From NCBI GenBank assembly GCA_038329845.1, contig JBBQNJ010000021.1:1-63152 (forward strand): a stretch of 63,152 bases of DNA, read 5' to 3'. The position numbers were made by a program, and so were the translations under genes. Shown in pieces: positions 49,327 to 58,617 of this stretch. The DNA comes from JBBQNJ01 sp038329845. Its GTDB lineage: Bacteria; Planctomycetota; Phycisphaerae; Tepidisphaerales; Tepidisphaeraceae. Under the pieces are notes generated by a model, which saw only the letters and a program-made list of their open reading frames with translations, was not told the DNA's origin and ran no database searches. The number at the start of each line of letters is the position of its first letter. Position 1 is the first letter of the stretch.

Positions 49327-49779
49327 TCAGGGTCGAGTGGTCGCGGAGTCGCGGCGGGCGCGGAATGCTGCGGTGAGCCGGTCGAGAGAGTGCAGTTCAA
49401 GCTCATCCAGCCAGCGAAGCCGCTCGAGGGCTTGATCGGCGGCGGTGAGATTGTCCGCGGCGACCAATCGCGCCGAGCTGTGTGATCGTCGCTGATCCTC
49501 CAGTGCCGTCAGCCCCACGGCATAAGCCTGGCGGGCTTCGATCACCCACTCGGGGGTTAAGGTCGCCTGGGCGCGGGCATCCTGATCGAAAGCCTGATCG
49601 AGCAATCGGCGGCGCAGGACGGTCAATTCATCGGCAACCCGAGCTTGATCGGTCAGGTCGCCGGCGCCCAGCGCGATCCCGCGGCGGGCCTGATCCACCA
49701 GGTCAAGCCGGGTCTGGATCCATCCGCGGCAACCGGGCAAGAGCGATAGGGCCAACAGCATGAAGATTCGTAGTCGCAT
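49327..49779 (-). CDS. Small predicted lipoprotein in the phage head cluster
   Basis: 150 residues from ATG 49779 with AAGGAA upstream. The N-terminus MRLRIFMLLALSLLPGCRGW has a signal peptide and an LPGC lipobox, so Cys would be lipidated. The mature part is helical and charged (LTAADQALERLRWLDELELH) with likely coiled-coil character. In phages, small lipoproteins near lysis genes can be outer-membrane spanins (Rz1 type), but this one is longer and lacks the Pro-rich pattern. A host-surface or exclusion role is also possible. Confidence 0.7.
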   Translation of the reverse strand: MRLRIFMLLALSLLPGCRGWIQTRLDLVDQARRGIALGAGDLTDQARVADELTVLRRRLLDQAFDQDARAQATLTPEWVIEARQAYAVGLTALEDQRRSHSSARLVAADNLTAADQALERLRWLDELELHSLDRLTAAFRARRDSATTRP

Positions 49780-49816
49780 GAGAGGTTCCTTAGGTGGGAG
49801 GGTCAAAAGATCGCAT

Positions 49817-50089
49817 TCAATACGATCGGGCGCGGGTGAGGATTTCGACGAGCTGGTCCTGGGTGGCCGACAGGCGGGTCATCGCCTCAGCATTCTGGCG
49901 AACCACCATCAGCACCTGGTCGATGGCGACGCGATCGGAGATGATGCGTTGGTGGGCTTCGTCGATCTGCTGCTCGCGCTGGCGGCTGGTGCGACGTTCC
50001 CACAGCCACATCGCCCCCATGACGCCGGCGGCGCCGAGGTTGGTCAGTTCGCCCAGCGGGGCTTCGGCCAGGCAACGCACTAGGTGCAT
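49817..50089 (-). CDS. Small membrane protein, holin/BhlA-like layout
   Basis: 90 residues from ATG 50089 with AAAGGAG five bases upstream. One hydrophobic segment near the N-terminus (LTNLGAAGVMGAMWLWERR) is followed by a charged coiled coil (QIDEAHQRIISDRVAIDQVL). Single-helix plus coiled-coil proteins of this size occur in phage genomes as holin-like or accessory membrane proteins. No endolysin gene is nearby, so a lysis role is not supported by context. Confidence 0.6.
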   Translation of the reverse strand: MHLVRCLAEAPLGELTNLGAAGVMGAMWLWERRTSRQREQQIDEAHQRIISDRVAIDQVLMVVRQNAEAMTRLSATQDQLVEILTRARSY

Positions 50090-50146
50090 CTTCGCTCCTT
50101 TTCTCGGAAAAACCGGACAATTGGCCGAGATGCCGATCGGCCTGGG

Positions 50147-50782
50147 CTATCGAGTCAGATGGATGACCCCGAGGTGGCGCACCAGGTCGGTTCGTCCATC
50201 GCCGTCGGTGTCGAGTTCGACGCGGGTACTTCGCAACGCCCGGCGGAACTGCCTTTCGTACGCCTGGGCGATCGGCAGCAGCGGGGCCGGATCGTCGGCG
50301 ACGGCCGCCAGGGCGGTGTGGATCAGGTGCAACACGCCCGGGATGCACGCGACGCGAAGCGCTGTGGGATTCATCACCACCGCCGATGCCGGCGCGCCCG
50401 TGGCGTTGAACAACAGGTCGCTGACAGTCTGGCGCTGGGCCCAGAAACTTCGGACGGCGAAGCCAACCGCCAGGGCATTGCCCACCGGGCAGGGCAGGGG
50501 ATCGGGATTCTCCGGCAGCAGCCCTTCGTACAGCACGCTGATCCCAAGTTGCTGCGCGGAGATCACCCGCAGGATCGGATACGCGCCGGATACGTCGCCT
50601 TCGAGGCTGATGACGTGATGCCGCGCCACGTGGGCCTCGGTAAACGAACCATCCCCGCTCAGGGTGAACGTCGAATCGTCGAGATTGCCGACGCCGGCGA
50701 TAAGCGTTTGCGACGCCATCGCCGCGTGGTGAAATAGTTGGGGTTCCCAGTGGAGCAAGTCCACATCGGTGCAGAAAATCAT
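50147..50782 (-). CDS. Unknown 211-residue protein next to the capsid gene
   Basis: Begins MIFCTDVDLLHWEPQLFHHA, with GAGGT six bases upstream of ATG 50782. DVDLLHWEP at the very N-terminus and VELDTDGDGRTDLVRHLGVI at the C-terminus are notable. Position directly after the major capsid gene is where head-tail connector (adaptor) proteins are usually encoded, and LLHWEPQLF resembles the start of some adaptor or neck proteins, but I cannot confirm it. It has no signal peptide or membrane segment. Confidence 0.6.
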   Translation of the reverse strand: MIFCTDVDLLHWEPQLFHHAAMASQTLIAGVGNLDDSTFTLSGDGSFTEAHVARHHVISLEGDVSGAYPILRVISAQQLGISVLYEGLLPENPDPLPCPVGNALAVGFAVRSFWAQRQTVSDLLFNATGAPASAVVMNPTALRVACIPGVLHLIHTALAAVADDPAPLLPIAQAYERQFRRALRSTRVELDTDGDGRTDLVRHLGVIHLTR

Positions 50783-50860
50783 GGCAGACCTCGATGAAAA
50801 AAGCGGCGGGGCGAGACGCCGGTGCGGCGCCGGCGCTCGCCCCGCGCAGAGGGGATCGAA

Positions 50861-52018
50861 TCACCCGGCCAAGCCGCTGATCACGCCGTGGGCGTTCTCA
50901 TTTCGCAGTTCCAGGGTGTATTCCCCGAGAATCTGCCCGCTTTCGCGGTCGCCGACGGTGGCCAGGGGCTTGAAGTGGAAACTCCGCCCGCCCAGGGGAA
51001 GCACTTCGATGCGGCTGGAATCCAGCAGCAGGACGGTTCCCGGCGGCGCCCAGCGGCTGAGGATCACTCGACAGATGCCGAAGTCGCTTTCGTAGACACT
51101 GAGCAGGTCCTTGTACGTCTCGGCGGCGCCGGTGAATCGACGGCTCGAGGCGAGGAACGCATTGATCGCCCGCTTCTGTCCGGCACCCACCACGATCAGG
51201 TCGATGTTTCCGTTGCTCGTCTGCCAGACCTCGCGCAGGGCCCGGTTGAGCTGAGCTTCGGTCAGCGCTGGGTCATTGGGAAACCCGTTCTGACCGGGAA
51301 CAAAGCGATGCGTCTGGCAGAACCCCAGGATGCCCTGCATGGTCCGACGAACCTCAGCGCCTCCGATCGGCGAAGCGATGGCGGCGCGGCCGTTGATGAC
51401 CGCGTTCTCGAGATCGCGCATCAGCTCGCGGGTCCGCTGCTGCTTCATGTAATCCATCTCGTCGGCCAGACCGAGCTGGCGCACGGCCAGCTCCGAGCCG
51501 CTGACCTCGACCGTCGCCGAGAAAATCTGCGTGTAGTTGGTCCGGCGCGAACGGGTCGTGTAGCGGGCCGGATCGGCGTCGGCGCCCTCGAAGGCGGCGT
51601 TCGACGTGATTCGCAGCGTCGCGTCGGCGGCGAGCGTGGTGGCGGTCGAGCCCCCGTAGCCGCGGATCACCGTCAACTCCGAACTGGCGACATTGACCGC
51701 GACGACGAGCATGGTTTCCGATCCGCTGTCGAGGCGCACCTGGTCGCCGGCGCGAAATCGCTCCGGATGAGACACCTCGAAGAGTGTCTGCGTCTGCGGA
51801 TCGGTAAATGACTGCGTCGGTAGCGTGTCGGAATTGGGCAGCAGGGCATCTTCGAGCCATTCGTGTACCGTGCTTCGGGCCGAGCGGACCGGATCGCCCA
51901 AAGCGTTGAGCAAGGGGGTTTCGGTCGGGGAATTGATCGCGACGAGGTCGCTGACATCCTCGGCGATTTCCGGCAGGTCCGGACCGGCTGAATACGTGGC
52001 TTTTCCAGTGAAAGGCAT
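50861..52018 (-). CDS. SU10-type major capsid protein
   Basis: 385 residues, HK97-fold shell protein of the SU10_MCP (DUF5309) family. Hallmarks are DVSDLVAINSPTETPLLNAL followed by HEWLEDALL near the N-terminus, NYTQIFSATVEVSGSE, MKQQRTRELMRDLENAVING and ILGEYTLELRNENAHGVISG at the end. AAGGAG stands seven bases before ATG 52018. It follows the portal and a small protein on the same strand, the standard head-gene order. No separate maturation protease is recognisable. The frame is intact, so selection for function has probably continued. Confidence 0.88.
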   Translation of the reverse strand: MPFTGKATYSAGPDLPEIAEDVSDLVAINSPTETPLLNALGDPVRSARSTVHEWLEDALLPNSDTLPTQSFTDPQTQTLFEVSHPERFRAGDQVRLDSGSETMLVVAVNVASSELTVIRGYGGSTATTLAADATLRITSNAAFEGADADPARYTTRSRRTNYTQIFSATVEVSGSELAVRQLGLADEMDYMKQQRTRELMRDLENAVINGRAAIASPIGGAEVRRTMQGILGFCQTHRFVPGQNGFPNDPALTEAQLNRALREVWQTSNGNIDLIVVGAGQKRAINAFLASSRRFTGAAETYKDLLSVYESDFGICRVILSRWAPPGTVLLLDSSRIEVLPLGGRSFHFKPLATVGDRESGQILGEYTLELRNENAHGVISGLAG

Positions 52019-52074
52019 GATGAATCTCCTTCTGAGGGTTGGGAACTATCTCAATGCAACACGATGCGAGGCGA

Positions 52075-52320
52075 CTACGCCCGCTGGGCGCGTCGGGCAC
52101 GCAGATACGCGAACAGGGCACGCCGGTCGGATGGATCGCGGGTCACTCGCTCGGCGAGGATCGCCAGTTCAGAGCGCGGCTCGTCCGCCGGCGCTCGCGG
52201 CGGGATAGCCGACACCGGTGGCGACTGCGGCAATGATGCCGGCGACAATGAAACGGGCGCTGAATCGCTCGCTTCGGCGGCGGGCGGCGCTTCGGGCACT
52301 TCGGGGATCGGATCGCTCAT
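52075..52320 (-). CDS. Small Pro/Ala-rich protein between portal and capsid genes
   Basis: 81 residues from ATG 52320 with AAGGAGG six bases upstream. The N-terminal 45 residues are acidic and Pro/Ala-rich; the C-terminal part (LAILAERVTRDPSDRRALFA) is helical and basic. The place between portal and capsid is where scaffolding or protease genes normally sit, and a short acidic-to-basic helical protein would suit a scaffold, but it is much smaller than most. Function unknown. Confidence 0.65.
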   Translation of the reverse strand: MSDPIPEVPEAPPAAEASDSAPVSLSPASLPQSPPVSAIPPRAPADEPRSELAILAERVTRDPSDRRALFAYLRARRAQRA

Positions 52321-52394
52321 GGCGAACCTCCTTGGGGTCAGGGGAACACAGATGCCGGCGACGAACGCCGTCCCGGCTCGGATTGACAACACAT

Positions 52395-53945
52395 TCAGGA
52401 GCCGTAACCCAGCTCCTGGAGAACCACCTCGCGCGGAATGCCCAGACGCTGTTTGATTTCCGCTTCCTCAAGCTTTTCCACATCGTTCTGAGGCAGCGGG
52501 CTGGGCCAGTTCAATTCGATCCGGCGCTCGGACGGGGTGTTAGGAAACAGTCCGGCGTGATCGAGCCAGGCGAGCGACAACTCGCACATCGCCTCGATCG
52601 CCGCGCCGTAGGTGGTTCGTTTGCGTTCGGTGCGGGCCAGCAGCGACAGCAGCGTGATCCGCAGCGCCGCGGCGCTGGTCAGCCGTCCGATGCGCCCCTT
52701 GATGGCGCCGGCGGCGATCGGCGACACGCCGCTGGTTTTATCCATCGCCTCGCGCAGATCGGTCAGATGCGATTCCTCAGACGGGCAGTGGGCGTCGCCG
52801 CCGAACTCCTGCACCTGCGCCTGATCATCATCGGTGGACCACATGCGTCCCGGACCGACCGGCAGCGACGCGAAGTCGTTGATCCGTTTGCCCAGGTACA
52901 TCTTGAAGCTTTGCAGCGCGATCCGGTTGGCGCGGTCGCTCAGCCGCGTATTCAGTTCATCCTGTAACGGGATCAACGCCTCGACATCGCTGTTGCCTTC
53001 GTAGGCGAAGGGGACTGCGGTGTTCTGCATATGCACCAGGGGGATTCGCCCCAGTGAATTGATCCCCATGGCTACGATGCGTCCATCCTCGATGCGTTGC
53101 CAGCGGTCGGGGGTGATGATCTCGATGACCGGGATCGTCGTCGGGCGCCGATCGGGCGATTCGCGCCCGGCGGTTCGCAGCCGATCGAGCCAACCCGCGT
53201 TATTTTGCCGGCGCGGCGCCACGCGCGGGCGCGGCAGCTCGTAATGCTGGACATATCCGATCACCTCTCGCCAGTCGCGCGGCGAGAGGATCGGCACCGC
53301 TCGCGCCGGCTCGACAATCTCCAGCCGGACCATTCGGGCGATCCGCTCGAGAGCGGGATCCAGCGACCTGATCACGGTCGCGCCCGGGTCGGGGGTCTGG
53401 AGCGTCGAGTCCGGCGACGAAGCGGAGGCGGGATCGGACGACGCCGAGGGATCCGGCGGCGTTTCCAGTTTCACCAGCACGTCGATAAATCCGTAAATGG
53501 CGCCGAGCAACGAAAGCTGTTGAAGAAACCGGATGCCGCCGTTGTGTTCGATGATCCGTCGAAGCAGTTCGGTGATGACGGCGCGGCGATCGGGATCGGG
53601 CGAATCGCTGGCGATGGAAACGGTCTGGCCGAACAGGTAATCCACCGATGTCTCGACCCGCCAGGCGATGTCGTTCTCGATGACGATCTCCTTACGGGCG
53701 GTCTGTCCGGATTCGTCGGCTCGGCCGCCGCGCCCGGTGATGCGGGTGGGCAGCCCCCATTCCTGACCCTGGCGATAGGGGCGATCCGATCCGTTGCAGA
53801 CCTGGCCGGTCACGCGCATGGGGTTGGCGTAGTAGCTCCAGAGGCGTCCATAGCGCGGGCGTTGCACCTGGCGCAATGTCTGTAGCCGTGTCTGAAGGTC
53901 GTCGGGGTCGATCAGTGATGATGCCGGAATCAGGGGTTGGTCCAT
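52395..53945 (-). CDS. Phage portal protein (SPP1 gp6-like)
   Basis: 516 residues from ATG 53945, with GAGGAG seven bases before it. Portal rings form the DNA entry vertex. Matching segments are the N-terminal RYGRLWSYYANPM, KEIVIENDIAWRVETSVDYLFGQ, IPLVHMQNTAVPFAYEGNSDVEALIPLQDELN, GRMWSTDDD, and the long C-terminal helix region (LREAMDKTSGVSPIAAGAIK). A Ser/Asp/Pro-rich insert near residue 175 (PDPSASSDPASASSPDS) is another low-complexity expansion. The length is normal for SPP1-type portals. This is the first gene of the minus-strand head cluster; terL is on the other strand, 10.9 kb away. Confidence 0.9.
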   Translation of the reverse strand: MDQPLIPASSLIDPDDLQTRLQTLRQVQRPRYGRLWSYYANPMRVTGQVCNGSDRPYRQGQEWGLPTRITGRGGRADESGQTARKEIVIENDIAWRVETSVDYLFGQTVSIASDSPDPDRRAVITELLRRIIEHNGGIRFLQQLSLLGAIYGFIDVLVKLETPPDPSASSDPASASSPDSTLQTPDPGATVIRSLDPALERIARMVRLEIVEPARAVPILSPRDWREVIGYVQHYELPRPRVAPRRQNNAGWLDRLRTAGRESPDRRPTTIPVIEIITPDRWQRIEDGRIVAMGINSLGRIPLVHMQNTAVPFAYEGNSDVEALIPLQDELNTRLSDRANRIALQSFKMYLGKRINDFASLPVGPGRMWSTDDDQAQVQEFGGDAHCPSEESHLTDLREAMDKTSGVSPIAAGAIKGRIGRLTSAAALRITLLSLLARTERKRTTYGAAIEAMCELSLAWLDHAGLFPNTPSERRIELNWPSPLPQNDVEKLEEAEIKQRLGIPREVVLQELGYGS

Positions 53946-54398
53946 GTCGAAGCTCCTCATCCTCGACTAGGAAGTTGCGCGGCTGGTCGTTTCCCGGCGC
54001 AACGCTTCGCCCTGCGGCGCAGGATCGCGGCGCATTTGCCGTACAACTACCCGGCGTGTGTTTCTTGATTTGTTTAATCGCCGTTGCGCCGTGGCCGTGA
54101 CAACGGCGCAGCGCTCGGGAAGAACGAGGACATCCAGAGTATTCCCGAAGTGTGGATCCACCTGCGACCGGGTTGGGGATTTGTCGAGGATCAACTTGCC
54201 GGATTAGCCGCATCGGAAATATTCTGGTTGTCCCCCTGGCCGTGGTTCACAAGACGGGGCACTTCCCGTGAGAAAGAAAATTATTGTTGTTTACTTTCGC
54301 ACGGTCGGTATGCGATAATGGTTCCATTCATTTTCCCCGCGGCGTCGGTGATGCCGTGGAGTGGGTCCAGGGTCTTCGGGTTTTTTTGGAGTCATCTC
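53946..54398. other. Divergent intergenic region between portal and protease genes
   Basis: 453 bp without a supported gene. It would contain the promoter of the minus-strand head cluster, which could not be located, and a candidate promoter for the protease (54290-54319). If an inversion moved the head cluster, one breakpoint would lie here; no long inverted repeat shared with 43056-43355 was seen. Confidence 0.5.
54290..54319 (+). promoter_or_regulatory. Candidate promoter of the secreted protease gene
   Basis: TTTACT (54290-54295), an 18-bp spacer and GATAAT (54314-54319) lie 80 bp before ATG 54399. The -10 box matches at five of six positions and sits in a locally AT-richer stretch. Confidence 0.45.
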
Positions 54399-57300
54399 AT
54401 GGGTAATCGATCCATTCGCGCCGCCGGTGCGTTTGCGGCGGCGGTCATTGAAACGCTCGAATCGCGCATGCTGCTCTCGGCGGCGTTCGACATCACCGGC
54501 CTGACGGCGATGCGGGCCGATCCGACCTACTCGGCGGTGGATGGGGCGGGGATTCGCGTGGCCATTCTCGATACCGGCCTCTACGCCCAGCATCCGGACC
54601 TGCGCGGCAACTTCGTGGCCTATTTCGACGCCGTGAAGAATGGGGCCAATCCCAACGTTCCCGGATCGACGAACATCAATGATGCGCAGGATCCCGGTGG
54701 GCACGGATCGCACGTGGCCGGGACCGTCGGATCGACCAGTTTGGAGATCGGCGCTGCGCCCAAGGTCGGGCTGATCGGCGTGCGGGTGCTGGCGGCGGAG
54801 AATGAACCGCAGCCGAGCTACGACACCGTTCTGGCCGGGCTGAAATGGGTCATCGCCAACCAGGCACGATACAACATCCGGGTCGTGAATATGTCGCTGG
54901 GGATTCCCAGCACCAATTACAACCAGGTTCCGGCGGCGAACGACTGGTCGGCGACGATCGACGAACTCGAACGTTTGGGGGTGACGGTGGTGACCGCGTC
55001 GGGCAACGGTTACGCCGGGTTCATGGCCCCGGGTGCCTCGACCCCGGCGGTCTACTCGACGATCTCGGTGGGCAATACCTGGGAGGATGCCGGGACGCGC
55101 GAGGATCGGGAATGGATCGGTCTGGACAGCGGCTCGGGGACCGGAACCTACCTGGTCATCGACGACAACCCGGTCCCCGATCAGTTCACCACCTCGAGCC
55201 AGCGATCGACGCTGCCGAACCAGATTGCGGCACCGGGCACGACGATCTACTCGACGTGGAACGGATCGAACGGACAGATGTACAACACCATTCGCGGCAC
55301 CAGCATGGCCTCGCCCTTCGTGGCCGGAATGGCGGCGTTGATGCAGGATGCGGCGTTGACCTTCGGCGGGCGATATCTTCAGCCCGACGAGGTGCTGCAG
55401 ATCATGAAGGAGACCGGCGACACCGTCGTGGACACCGAGACCGCCTCGACGCGCCGCCAGCCGGTCACGCAGAACTCCGCCGGGCAATACGAACGATCGG
55501 GACCTGAGCAGAACGTTCCGGAAACCGGTCAGACGTTCAAGCGGGTCAATGTCTACAAGGCGATGCAACGAATTCGGCAATTGTTCGGCGGAGGAACCGC
55601 TCCCGGGCCGACGCCGCAAACCACTGATGTGGACAATACCTTGGCAACGGCGGTGCAGGTGCCGAGCCTTAACGGGACGCGCAATTACTCGATCCAGTCG
55701 AATCTCGGAACCGACGGAACGAACGTGGTCGGTGCCAATGATGTGGACCTGTTCAAGCTGGTGCTGGCATCGCCGGGCAACGTGTTGTTCAGCACGTCCA
55801 ACGCGCCCGGCGGACAGGCGTTCGACCTGGGGCTGCGGATCTTCGATTCATCGGGTGCCGCCGCCGGGACTCGCAATGCCACCACCGGCTACGAGACGCT
55901 TAGCGTGGCGCTTAACGCCGGGACCTACTACATCGGGATCAGTTCGGCCAACAATCTCAATTACGCCCCGACCAACGGCACCGGGGCGACCGGCGGGCAA
56001 AGTCGCGGCGATTACGTCTTCACGGTTTCGCTGAGCAATCCCGATCCCAACGGCGTGATCCAAGGCGCCGTGCCGGTGGATCTGACCAACCCCGACGCGA
56101 TCGAGCCGAATACCAACGTGGTGGCGAACTACTTCCCCGGCTCGCTGGAATCGGACCCCAACCCGATCGATCCCAACGGAACGCGGATCACCATCGGCGA
56201 CACCGACGTGGACTTTTTCCAGGTCACGGCACCGGACACGGGGGTCTTGACGGTCGATACCAATGCGGTGACGGCATCTGGATTGCCGGGCAATCCCGTC
56301 GATACCTTCGTGCGGGTTTTCCAGCGAAACCCGCAAGGTCAATTGTCTGAAGTCGGAAGCAACGACGACGATGGGGGAAGCACTGACAGCTATCTGCAAC
56401 TGAGTGTGACCCAGGGATTCACTTATTACGTGGCCGTCACCACGTACGGCAACAGCAACTTCGATCCGCTGGATCCGCGCAATCGAACGAGTTCGCAGCC
56501 GGAGGTGGGGTACTACGATTTGTACATTTCCTTCGATAACGGCGATCAGAACGGGACGGCGTTCGACGCGGTGGACTTCACCCAGTACGCGACCAATGGG
56601 ACGGTGGTTGGAACGATCGGCGCCGACTTTGGCCAGGCACTGCTCGGCGCCAACGGCGGGTACAAGGACGTGGACTTCTTCACGTTCACGCCGGCCGCCA
56701 ACCAGTTGATCGATCTAGTCGCGACGAGTCCGGACCAGTCGCTCGATCCGGTCATCGGGCTTTGGGTGTTGAATCAGCAGCAAAGCACGATCAACCAGGT
56801 GGCGAACACCAGTGGATCATCGCCACGGCTCTTGTTCCGGGCGACGGCGAACCAGACCTATTACCTGTCGATCGCCGGGCGCGGCAATGAGGGATTCAAC
56901 TGGTTCGCCAAGGCGTCGGGTTCGGGCGGGGATACCGGCAATTACAACTTCGCCCTGACCCAGCGCCCTCTGGGCGAGTTCACCGGCGTGTCGAATGACT
57001 CGATCAATGTTCACACGCCCGAGCCGATCACGCTGGGTAGCGCGGCCAGCCGCGATCTGGGCAAGGACGGCAGCGTCTTCATCGGTCCGCGCGACATCGA
57101 CATTTACAAGTGGACGGCCACGTCCAGTGCCACGTTCTATGTGCGCACCAACACCAGCGTTGAAGGCAGCGCCGATACCGTCATTCGGGTGTTCAACGCC
57201 AGCGGCACCGAGGTGGCGTGGAACGACAATATCTCTTCGGCCACGACCGCCAGCGCCGTGAGTTTCACCGCGACGGCCGGTCAGACTTATTACTTCGGCG

Positions 57301-58304
57301 TCACGGGTGCCGGGGCCGGGGCGCGGAGCTATAACCCGCTGGACGGCTCGGGAGCGCAGAACGGATCGACCGGCAGTTACGCGATTTTGCTGAGCGATCA
57401 AGCGCCTCCGTCGCCCGCCAGCGTGGGCGTGTTCCGCAACGGGAAATGGTTCCTCGACGCCAACGCCAGCTTCAGTTGGAACGTCGGCGACTTAGCGTTC
57501 AACTTCGGCAAGGCCGGCGACAAGCCGATCACCGGTGACTGGAACGGCGACGGATTCAGCGAGCTGGGCGTCTATCGCAACGGACGATTCATCCTCGACA
57601 TCAACGGCAACCGCGTCGCCGATGCCGGCGATGTGAGCTTCGTGTTCGGGCTCGCCAGCGATAGCCCCGTTTCGGGCGATTGGAACGGCGACGGAGCCGA
57701 CGATGTGGGGGTCTTCCGCAATGGGAAGTTCATCATCGACGCCAACGGCGACCGCGCCTCGGGCGCGGGCGACGCGGCGGTGGTCTACGGGCTGGCCAGC
57801 GACAAGCCGATCGCGGGAAACTGGGCCGGTGGACCGGCGGCGTCGGTGGGGATTTTCCGCGCTGGGAAATTCGTGATTGACGCCAACGAATCGCGCACCT
57901 TCAACGCCGGAGACATCGGCTTTGCCTACGGCCTGAACGGCGATCTGCCGGTTGCCGGTGATTTCAGCGCCGACGGGAAGACCGACGTGGGCGTGTTCCG
58001 AGGCGGACGATTCGTCTTGGATGCCAACGGGAGTCGCAGCTTCAACGTCGGTGATGTGGGATTCCCGTTCGGCCTTGCTGGCGACATCCCCATCGCCGGG
58101 CGATGGAAGCCGAGCGGGTCGCAGCTTCAATCGCCGCCGCTGTTCGCGGCCGCTTCGTCATCCCTGGGATCCGCTGCCGATTCCGCGCTTCACGTTCGAC
58201 CGATGATCGCCTCGCCGTTCGCGCGAACCGCCATTCAGCCGACGGCGTTCTCCGACCCGTCGGATGATCCCGAGTCCGACCCGCTGATCGCCATCCTCGA
58301 CTGA
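54399..58304 (+). CDS. Large secreted subtilisin-like protease with PPC domains and FG-GAP-like repeats
   Basis: 1301 residues from ATG 54399, seven bases after GGAG. The N-terminus carries the planctomycetal export motif ETLESRMLLSA (19-29). A subtilase domain follows: Asp58 in AILDTGL, His102 in GHGSHVAG, oxyanion Asn203 in ASGNG and Ser302 in GTSMASP. Next come four PPC-like beta domains (about 410-1000), recognised by DVDLFKLVL, DVDFFQVTA, DVDFFTFTP and DIDIYKWTA. The C-terminal 230 residues are five repeats of 47-49 residues with GVFRNGKW, FGLASD and GDWNGDG, which look calcium-binding or adhesive. The last 65 residues are a Ser/Pro-rich tail. Likely exported and cell-surface bound, degrading proteins outside the cell. 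Confidence 0.92.
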   Translation: MGNRSIRAAGAFAAAVIETLESRMLLSAAFDITGLTAMRADPTYSAVDGAGIRVAILDTGLYAQHPDLRGNFVAYFDAVKNGANPNVPGSTNINDAQDPGGHGSHVAGTVGSTSLEIGAAPKVGLIGVRVLAAENEPQPSYDTVLAGLKWVIANQARYNIRVVNMSLGIPSTNYNQVPAANDWSATIDELERLGVTVVTASGNGYAGFMAPGASTPAVYSTISVGNTWEDAGTREDREWIGLDSGSGTGTYLVIDDNPVPDQFTTSSQRSTLPNQIAAPGTTIYSTWNGSNGQMYNTIRGTSMASPFVAGMAALMQDAALTFGGRYLQPDEVLQIMKETGDTVVDTETASTRRQPVTQNSAGQYERSGPEQNVPETGQTFKRVNVYKAMQRIRQLFGGGTAPGPTPQTTDVDNTLATAVQVPSLNGTRNYSIQSNLGTDGTNVVGANDVDLFKLVLASPGNVLFSTSNAPGGQAFDLGLRIFDSSGAAAGTRNATTGYETLSVALNAGTYYIGISSANNLNYAPTNGTGATGGQSRGDYVFTVSLSNPDPNGVIQGAVPVDLTNPDAIEPNTNVVANYFPGSLESDPNPIDPNGTRITIGDTDVDFFQVTAPDTGVLTVDTNAVTASGLPGNPVDTFVRVFQRNPQGQLSEVGSNDDDGGSTDSYLQLSVTQGFTYYVAVTTYGNSNFDPLDPRNRTSSQPEVGYYDLYISFDNGDQNGTAFDAVDFTQYATNGTVVGTIGADFGQALLGANGGYKDVDFFTFTPAANQLIDLVATSPDQSLDPVIGLWVLNQQQSTINQVANTSGSSPRLLFRATANQTYYLSIAGRGNEGFNWFAKASGSGGDTGNYNFALTQRPLGEFTGVSNDSINVHTPEPITLGSAASRDLGKDGSVFIGPRDIDIYKWTATSSATFYVRTNTSVEGSADTVIRVFNASGTEVAWNDNISSATTASAVSFTATAGQTYYFGVTGAGAGARSYNPLDGSGAQNGSTGSYAILLSDQAPPSPASVGVFRNGKWFLDANASFSWNVGDLAFNFGKAGDKPITGDWNGDGFSELGVYRNGRFILDINGNRVADAGDVSFVFGLASDSPVSGDWNGDGADDVGVFRNGKFIIDANGDRASGAGDAAVVYGLASDKPIAGNWAGGPAASVGIFRAGKFVIDANESRTFNAGDIGFAYGLNGDLPVAGDFSADGKTDVGVFRGGRFVLDANGSRSFNVGDVGFPFGLAGDIPIAGRWKPSGSQLQSPPLFAAASSSLGSAADSALHVRPMIASPFARTAIQPTAFSDPSDDPESDPLIAILD

Positions 58305-58324
58305 CCGTTACCGCTGTTTTCTCC

Positions 58325-58359
58325 GGACGCGCTTTTCCCCGAAAAGCGCGTCCTTTTTT
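58325..58359 (+). terminator. Intrinsic terminator after the protease gene
   Basis: ggacgcgctttt (58325-58336) pairs perfectly with aaaagcgcgtcc (58342-58353) over loop ccccg, followed by six T. It shares gcgcgtcc-TTTT with the element at 12538-12660, and a further gggacgcg lies at 58376-58383. The rest of 58360-58617 holds no supported gene. Confidence 0.9.
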
Positions 58360-58617
58360 GTGCGACATTTGAAAATGGGACGCGGTGCGCTGACGGTGTT
58401 GCCCGAACACGCTCAACCGCGGGGTAATCTTGTCGCGGGCCTTCTTTGAAATCGGATCTGGTTTCTTGGAATAACAACGCATTGCCCATCGGGGAAATGG
58501 TTACCGCGCAGGAATGCGAGTGCTGGTGGGGATCGCTGCGTTGGCGGTCCCAACCTGCGAGTCGGTCGCCGAAGGGCGCCGGTGAAGGGCTTGTCAGGGG
58601 GCGGGAGGGGCGGTTCA

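Noticed and set aside
53967..54194. 75-codon minus-strand frame upstream of the portal gene
   Set aside because: No ribosome site, basic random-like composition, and it lies in the divergent promoter gap.
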